DNA from: Chryseobacterium indologenes
Lineage (GTDB): Bacteria > Bacteroidota > Bacteroidia > Flavobacteriales > Weeksellaceae
Direction: 5' to 3'
NCBI GenBank assembly: GCA_001013295.1
Contig: LAZY01000011.1
Coordinates: forward strand, 52,085-116,084
DNA: 64,000 nucleotides
Shown: positions 59,137-64,000 of the stretch, piece by piece
Position numbering within the stretch: position 1 is the stretch's first letter
How the letters are laid out: every line of letters starts with the position of its first letter
Notes under the pieces: generated by a model
Told to the model about the DNA's origin: nothing
Database searches by the model: none
Seen by the model: only the letters and a program-made list of their open reading frames with translations
Made by a program: the position numbers and the translations under genes

Positions 59137-61440
59137 ATGCAAACTCACATTCTGGGCTATCCGCGTATTGGTAGCAAAAGAGAACTTAAAAAAGCCTGCG
59201 AACAGTATTGGTCAGGTAAAATTGTTCTGGAAGAACTTCTTACTGTAGGAAGGAATATCTGTAACCAAAACTGGAACATTCAGAAAGAAGCTGGTGTAGA
59301 CCTTATTCCGTGTAACGATTTTTCCTATTATGATCAGGTTTTGGATATGAGCTTAATTGTAGGTGCTGTCCCGAAACGTTATCATGAAATAGCACTTAAA
59401 AAAAACAGTACCGAGCTGGATCTTTATTTTGCTATGGCCAGAGGTTACCAGAAAGATGGGCTGGATATTACGGCCATGGAAATGACCAAATGGTTCGATA
59501 CCAATTATCATTATATCGTTCCTGAGTTTTATAAAAATCAACAGTTTAAACTAAGCTCAGATAAAATTTTCAATGAATTTGCAGGAGCAAAACAAGCCGG
59601 AATCAATGCAAAGCCGGTTATCATCGGACCTGTTTCTTACCTTCTTTTAGGGAAAGAAAAAGAGGATGGGTTTGATAAACTAGAACTGGCTGGAAATCTT
59701 CTTCCTGTTTATATTGAAATTTTAACAAGGCTTCAGGAACAGGGTGCCGAATGGATTCAGTTTGATGAACCGTTTTTAGCATTGGATATATCGGAGAAAG
59801 CAAAAGAAACCTATCAGTTGATTTATTCTGAGATCAGAAAAAAATTCCCGAAACTGAAGTTGATTGTTGCGACTTATTTTGACGGCTTAAAGGATAATCT
59901 GTCTCTTGCGACTTCGCTTCCGGTGAATGTGCTGCATATAGATCTTGTCAGAAATCCTGAACAATTGGAAGAGGTCTTGAGTATAATTCCTGAAAACCTA
60001 AGTTTGTCATTAGGGCTTGTTGACGGAAGAAATATCTGGAAGAACGATTATGAGAAATCACTGGGTTTTATTACAAAAGCAGCTGAAAAAGTAGGCCATG
60101 AAAGAATATTTATAGCGCCGTCCTGCTCACTCCTTCATACCCCGTGTGATCTTGATTTTGAAACGGAACTTAACCCGGAAATCAAAAACTGGCTGGCATT
60201 TGCCAAGCAGAAAGTAAAGGAAGTGGTTGCTCTTAAAGAACTTGCTGAAGGAACAGAAAATAAAGATATTCTCACCGATTTTGAAGAAAACAGGAAAGCG
60301 GTTGCCAATAGAAAGACATCTTCTCTTATTCATAATGACAAGGTAAAACAGAGAACTGGGGTTATCACTGAAAAAGAGGCTCGAAGAAAAAATATTTTTA
60401 AAATCCGTAAAGAAGAGCAGCAAAAAATATTACAGCTTCCTTTATTTCCTACCACCACCATCGGTTCATTTCCACAAACGGCAGAAGTGAGAAGCTGGAG
60501 AGCGCAATTCAAGAAAGGAAACCTTACTCCGGAACAATATGATACCTTACTGAAAGAAGAAACCCGGAGAACGATCCGCTGGCAGGAAGACATCGGAATT
60601 GATGTACTGGTACACGGAGAATTTGAAAGGAATGACATGGTGGAATATTTCGGAGAGCAGCTGGAAGGCTTTGTATTCACCAAAAACGGCTGGGTACAGA
60701 GTTATGGAAGCCGCTGCGTAAAACCTCCTGTCATATTTGGGGATGTTTCCCGTCCAACACCTATGACGGTTTACTGGTCTCAATATGCACAATCACAGAC
60801 CGATAAATGGGTGAAAGGAATGCTGACAGGTCCGGTGACTATCCTGCAATGGTCTTTCGTTCGTGATGATCAACCTCGTTCAGAAACCTGTAAACAGATT
60901 GCTCTTGCGATCCGCGATGAAGTAGTGGATTTGGAAAAAGCAGGCATCAGAATTATCCAGATCGATGAACCGGCTATCAGAGAAGGGCTTCCTTTAAGAA
61001 AAGAGGGCTGGCAGGCTTATCTGAAATGGGCGGTGGAAGCTTTCAGGATTTCAGCAAGTGGGGTAGAAGATGCTACGCAGATCCATACTCATATGTGCTA
61101 TTCCGAATTCAATGATATTATCGAAAATATCGCAGATATGGATGCTGACGTCATTACCATTGAATGTTCCCGCTCCCAGATGGAACTTCTGAATGCTTTT
61201 GCCGACTTCAGATACCCGAATGAAATAGGACCCGGGGTTTATGATATTCACTCACCAAGAGTTCCTTCCAAAGAAGAAATGATCGGGCTGCTGAAAAAAG
61301 CTCAGGATGTAATTCCAGCCAGCCAGCTCTGGGTAAACCCAGACTGTGGATTGAAAACCAGACATTGGGAAGAGACAGAAAAAGCACTGATCGCAATGGT
61401 GGCCGCTGCTAAAGAGGCTTCTGTAGAGTATGCAGTTTAA
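59137..61440 (+). CDS. metE: Cobalamin-independent methionine synthase
   Basis: 5-methyltetrahydropteroyltriglutamate-homocysteine methyltransferase, 767 aa, cytoplasmic; makes methionine by direct methyl transfer. Both beta/alpha barrels are present: HILGYPRIGSKRELKKACE starts the first, and the second carries the zinc ligands H652 and C654 (HTHMC), E676 (IECSR) and C737 (NPDCG), plus TTTIGSFPQT. A cobalamin riboswitch in the leader should repress it when B12, used by MetH, is present. It is a single gene closed by a strong terminator. Confidence 0.97.
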   Translation: MQTHILGYPRIGSKRELKKACEQYWSGKIVLEELLTVGRNICNQNWNIQKEAGVDLIPCNDFSYYDQVLDMSLIVGAVPKRYHEIALKKNSTELDLYFAMARGYQKDGLDITAMEMTKWFDTNYHYIVPEFYKNQQFKLSSDKIFNEFAGAKQAGINAKPVIIGPVSYLLLGKEKEDGFDKLELAGNLLPVYIEILTRLQEQGAEWIQFDEPFLALDISEKAKETYQLIYSEIRKKFPKLKLIVATYFDGLKDNLSLATSLPVNVLHIDLVRNPEQLEEVLSIIPENLSLSLGLVDGRNIWKNDYEKSLGFITKAAEKVGHERIFIAPSCSLLHTPCDLDFETELNPEIKNWLAFAKQKVKEVVALKELAEGTENKDILTDFEENRKAVANRKTSSLIHNDKVKQRTGVITEKEARRKNIFKIRKEEQQKILQLPLFPTTTIGSFPQTAEVRSWRAQFKKGNLTPEQYDTLLKEETRRTIRWQEDIGIDVLVHGEFERNDMVEYFGEQLEGFVFTKNGWVQSYGSRCVKPPVIFGDVSRPTPMTVYWSQYAQSQTDKWVKGMLTGPVTILQWSFVRDDQPRSETCKQIALAIRDEVVDLEKAGIRIIQIDEPAIREGLPLRKEGWQAYLKWAVEAFRISASGVEDATQIHTHMCYSEFNDIIENIADMDADVITIECSRSQMELLNAFADFRYPNEIGPGVYDIHSPRVPSKEEMIGLLKKAQDVIPASQLWVNPDCGLKTRHWEETEKALIAMVAAAKEASVEYAV

Positions 61441-61467
61441 AATATTTCAATAAACATTTTATGTTGG

Positions 61468-61500
61468 GAGGCAATTCTTTGAGGTTGCCTCTTTTTTTTT
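61468..61500 (+). terminator. Terminator of metE
   Basis: GAGGCAA (61468-61474) and TTGCCTC (61485-61491) followed by nine T. Confidence 0.85.
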
Positions 61501-61751
61501 GTATAAAACATAAGCAGTTAAAACATTTTATGGTTTGAAAGTGATGGGAATTATGAAGGTATATATAAGCTTAAAAAAGAGATGCGAGATTTTCTTAGCT
61601 CCCACGCTTGTGCCTAAATAAAGTAAAAGTAAAACCACTGTAAAATTGCTGTGGCTTTTATTTCAATTTAAAAACAACTATATTTATTGGGATGTTAATT
61701 TCAAAAAATCGATGAGAATCCTTTTTTTATGCTGACTCCAAAAATCTAATA
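61501..61751. other. Remainder of the gap behind metE
   Basis: No coding frame. A weak hairpin AAAACCAC / GTGGCTTTT around 61638-61672 is the only structure seen. Confidence 0.4.
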
Positions 61752-62288
61752 ATGAAATATTTAATAGTTTTATCTGTATGTATTAATTTTTCCGTGTATG
61801 GGCAGCATACATGTGAAAGATATGAAAAAGTGGTTGAATACATAAAACAGGATTTTATAAATAAGGGTACAGAAAAGTATTATAAAGATCTTTTAAACCC
61901 TGGAGCTTATGGAATCTCTATTTACGAAAGTTTTTTCCCTCTATATAAGTCTGATAGTTATTTTAATTGGTTAAATATTGAAAAAACCAGCCCATCTAAA
62001 AAAAGTAAATGTTTATCTAAAGTAAATAAAAGAAGGCGGGGAAAATTTTGGAAGTCACAAGACTATTATAAAAGCCAAAATGTTTTTACAAAGGATAAAT
62101 TTAAAGGACCATCTCATATAGCCGTTTTTACTAAATTGAGAAATGATTCTTTAAGGGTCGATGTCATATCCAACTCATATAATGGCCTAAAGTATTGTGG
62201 TAGCGTTAATAAATATTTATTGATTTTTGATCAACAAGATAGTATTAAAGAAGCTAAAACATGGACAGCCCATTATGAATGTTTGTAA
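61752..62288 (+). CDS. Exported hypothetical protein (178 aa)
   Basis: Signal peptide (~1-16, FSVYGQ) followed by a basic, aromatic-rich domain with four cysteines (in HTCERYEKVVEY, SKCLSKV, LKYCGSV and HYECL) that may form disulfide bonds in the periplasm. Phrases such as KSQDYYKSQNVFTKDKFKG are not recognised. It has AT-richer codon use than its neighbours, which may mean recent acquisition. A perfect 13-bp hairpin follows. Confidence 0.6.
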   Translation: MKYLIVLSVCINFSVYGQHTCERYEKVVEYIKQDFINKGTEKYYKDLLNPGAYGISIYESFFPLYKSDSYFNWLNIEKTSPSKKSKCLSKVNKRRRGKFWKSQDYYKSQNVFTKDKFKGPSHIAVFTKLRNDSLRVDVISNSYNGLKYCGSVNKYLLIFDQQDSIKEAKTWTAHYECL

Positions 62289-62327
62289 TAACTTTTTATA
62301 AATACCCCCTTTTAGCTTACTATAAAT

Positions 62328-62358
62328 AAGTTTCGTTTTCAACAAGAAAACGAAACTT
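62328..62358. terminator. Bidirectional terminator
   Basis: AAGTTTCGTTTTC (62328-62340) and GAAAACGAAACTT (62346-62358), perfect 13-bp stem with AACAA loop; it reaches the stop codon of the convergent gene. Confidence 0.85.
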
Positions 62359-62675
62359 TATACTATTTTTTGATAGTTTGATTTAAAAAAGAATAAAGAA
62401 CATAGAGTAATGGTGATAAATAAACCAAAACTCACATATATTCCATGTTGAGAAAATTTCTGAGATAGCAATATGATTAATCCTGATAGGAAAGCCAATA
62501 TCATAAATCCGAGACAGGTAAGAAACACCAATCCATTAGAAAGTTTTACCCCTTTTTCACTGTCAGCAAACTTCCTTATTATTATAATTATAGCTTTACG
62601 TCTTTTTAAAGGAAATATTGTGACCAAACTTGCAATACTCCCCAATATCATATAGATTTTTTCAAATAAACTCAT
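62358..62675 (-). CDS. Small two-helix membrane protein (105 aa)
   Basis: Starts MSLFEKIYMILGSIASLV, a first hydrophobic stretch, then a basic loop (PLKRRKAIIIIIRKFADSEKG) and two further spans (VFLTCLGFMILAFLSGLIILL and YVSFGLFITITLCSLFFF, each shortened here). The positive-inside rule places the basic loop in the cytoplasm. No family is recognised. Upstream (62676-62941) no other gene is evident. Confidence 0.55.
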   Translation of the reverse strand: MSLFEKIYMILGSIASLVTIFPLKRRKAIIIIIRKFADSEKGVKLSNGLVFLTCLGFMILAFLSGLIILLSQKFSQHGIYVSFGLFITITLCSLFFFKSNYQKIV

Positions 62676-62941
62676 AACGTTGTGATATTTTTAAGTTTAA
62701 AGGTTTAAATAAATTCATCAATATTAGCAAATATATAATTTTTGGCTAAAATATCCAGTAATCTAATAAAATCTAGTTGTAAATACAAAAAATTCAGATA
62801 AAACAGAATAATAGAGTATAATTTGTTCGAAGAATATAGAAAAAAATGATGGCTCCATTCCCTCAAATATCCTATTTTTACTCTCATTCTTTAGAAAGTA
62901 AAATTCTTCAACGCATAACCTTCTTAATCATTCATTCAAAT

Positions 62942-63613
62942 ATGCAAAACACTTTTCCAGAAATGAGATCAGAGTCCTACAATCCCCGCTATATTTCCAT
63001 ATTGAAATGGGGAATTGCGGTGGTTCTCATAATATGTGCTATTACACTGCTGGTTCTGCTTATTGATGATGCTTCTGAGATGGTCTATTTTTTCCTTTTT
63101 CTTATGGTCAGCATGCTGGCTGGAGTGCTGGTTTATGATATTCTTAGAAATAAAGATCATAAGGTCAGTTGCTTATTGGTTGATCACCGTGGAATGCTGT
63201 TTCTTAACAAAGAGGATAAAGTGCTTTCAGAAATGAAGTATCAGGATTTGGTGAAAAGTAGAAATCCATATACAAGAGATCTGTTTTCTGAGGCTTCTGC
63301 AGGGAAATCGGATTTCAGAAAGAATCTGTGGGTTTATGAAAGAAGAGAGAATAGCGAGATAAAAAAGAGAAAAGTAAACTTTGAGGTAATCCCTTTGAAA
63401 AACAAATATAGTCTTATCGGACATTTTTTGAAAGGAGTAACTTTATTCAGACCGGATCTGAATATTGATGCTGAGGTGTACAAAGATTTCTATCTTGATG
63501 AAAAAACATTCCGTTTTATGCCGGAAAGCCTTAAAAGAGATATTCTATTAAAAACCTTTATCATAGCGGTTATTATTCTGGGATTGATTTTTATTTTTCC
63601 CATTTTCGAGTAA
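62942..63613 (+). CDS. Hypothetical membrane protein with cytoplasmic PH-like domain (223 aa)
   Basis: ATG at 62942; the open frame from 62846 has an unlikely extension. Two helices at ~20-40 and 45-65 (WGIAVVLIICAITLLVLLI, MVYFFLFLMVSMLAGVLVY) lead to a soluble middle domain with SCLLVDHRGMLFLNKEDK, a possible PH-like or membrane-protein regulatory domain, and a final helix (LLKTFIIAVIILGLIFIF). The layout resembles small bPH-type membrane proteins but no firm match. Followed by the divergent-end EamA gene. Confidence 0.6.
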   Translation: MQNTFPEMRSESYNPRYISILKWGIAVVLIICAITLLVLLIDDASEMVYFFLFLMVSMLAGVLVYDILRNKDHKVSCLLVDHRGMLFLNKEDKVLSEMKYQDLVKSRNPYTRDLFSEASAGKSDFRKNLWVYERRENSEIKKRKVNFEVIPLKNKYSLIGHFLKGVTLFRPDLNIDAEVYKDFYLDEKTFRFMPESLKRDILLKTFIIAVIILGLIFIFPIFE

Positions 63614-63654
63614 GTTGAACCCGTTATTTCAGCTTTGATTTTTTTTAATGAAAA

Positions 63655-64000
63655 TTATTGATCAAAGATCAGGATGATGGTTCCTGCAATGATCAGTAAA
63701 GCACCAATAGCCGTTTTAAAATTGAGTGTTTCTCCCAGAAATATAACAGACAGTATTATCGTTAAAGCTACACTAAGTTTATCCACCGGAGCTACCTGTG
63801 TTACTTTACCCATTTGCAGGGCTTTAAAATAAAAGATCCATGAAAGACCTGTTGCCAATCCGGAAATAACAATATAGATAAGATTGTGGCGGGAAAGGGC
63901 AGGGATGCCTTTGTACTCACTTCGGGCAAAAACAATTCCCCAGGCGACCAGCAAGATGATGATACTTCTTATGGCTGTAGCCAGATTGGAGGTGACTCCG
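63655..64000 (-). CDS. EamA-family (DMT) transporter, truncated by the window edge
   Basis: C-terminal ~115 residues of a ten-helix drug/metabolite transporter. The frame is open to base 64000 with GVTSNLATAIRSIIILLVAW, the characteristic NLATAIR loop at the start of an EamA domain, then SGLATGLSWIFYFKALQMGKV (the EamA signature with WxxYFxAL), VDKLSVALTIILSVIFLGE and the final span. The N-terminal half lies outside the window. Substrate unknown; family exports or imports small metabolites. Confidence 0.85.
   Translation of the reverse strand, partial: GVTSNLATAIRSIIILLVAWGIVFARSEYKGIPALSRHNLIYIVISGLATGLSWIFYFKALQMGKVTQVAPVDKLSVALTIILSVIFLGETLNFKTAIGALLIIAGTIILIFDQ

Overview
The window looks like chromosome from a member of the Bacteroidota, most likely Chryseobacterium or a close Weeksellaceae relative. 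The evidence is AT-rich DNA, promoters of the TTTG-N19-TAnnTTTG type (best example in front of the tRNA-Ser gene), starts preceded by A-rich tracts rather than Shine-Dalgarno sequences, TonB receptors with CarboxypepD_reg N-termini, LytS/LytTR two-component genes and many Chryseobacterium-like hypothetical proteins. The genus assignment is inference from family content. There is no phage, transposase, CRISPR array, plasmid gene or rRNA. This is ordinary accessory chromosome with small transcription units, mostly closed by clear hairpin terminators.

Layout. 0-7 kb: the end of an S41 protease, a sterol-desaturase-type membrane hydroxylase, a repeat-rich gap, a beta-propeller phytase downstream of its TonB receptor, and a DUF4236 protein. 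7.4-9.4 kb: a compact ECF41 sigma locus (sigma factor, FMN azoreductase, NTF2-like protein) with two matching promoters and a heptamer tandem repeat beside one of them. 10-17 kb: a four-module 1885-residue exported protein, an S74 (tail-fibre chaperone) protein and a TetR regulator. 17-30 kb: membrane protein, JmjC-like cupin, gluzincin-like protease, M1 aminopeptidase, PutP-type symporter, small unknowns and a two-gene ABC transporter. 30-34 kb: MFS exporter with divergent HxlR regulator, LLM oxidoreductase, P-loop protein, DUF6624 protein. 34-36 kb: DUF418 membrane protein, Crp/Fnr regulator and NTF2-like protein, with two near-identical 16-bp palindromes. 36-48 kb: hydrolase, acetyltransferases, lipoprotein, TPR protein, DinB, S41 protease, SRPBCC protein, second HExxH protein, AraC regulator. 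48.8-58 kb: tRNA-Ser(UGA), erythromycin-esterase homologue, two more HxlR regulators with divergent partners, SUKH protein, class II cyclic-nucleotide phosphodiesterase, LytS/LytTR pair. 58-64 kb: Lrp regulator, cobalamin riboswitch plus metE, small unknowns and a truncated EamA transporter.

How it fits together. The clearest theme is local regulation: six regulators (ECF41, TetR, HxlR/nitroreductase, HxlR/DUF3291, Crp/Fnr and Lrp) have plausible, symmetric or consensus-matching sites at their own or neighbouring promoters, and several of these put an oxidoreductase or exporter under a stress-type sensor. I see no unmistakable new multi-gene system. The best candidates for something undescribed are the self-contained ECF41 regulon with an adjacent slippage-prone repeat, the Crp/Fnr pair of promoters with the same geometry, and the giant YWxGGxGxWxDxxHW-repeat protein next to an S74 protein. 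All similarity statements come from reading motifs by eye; no database search was run.
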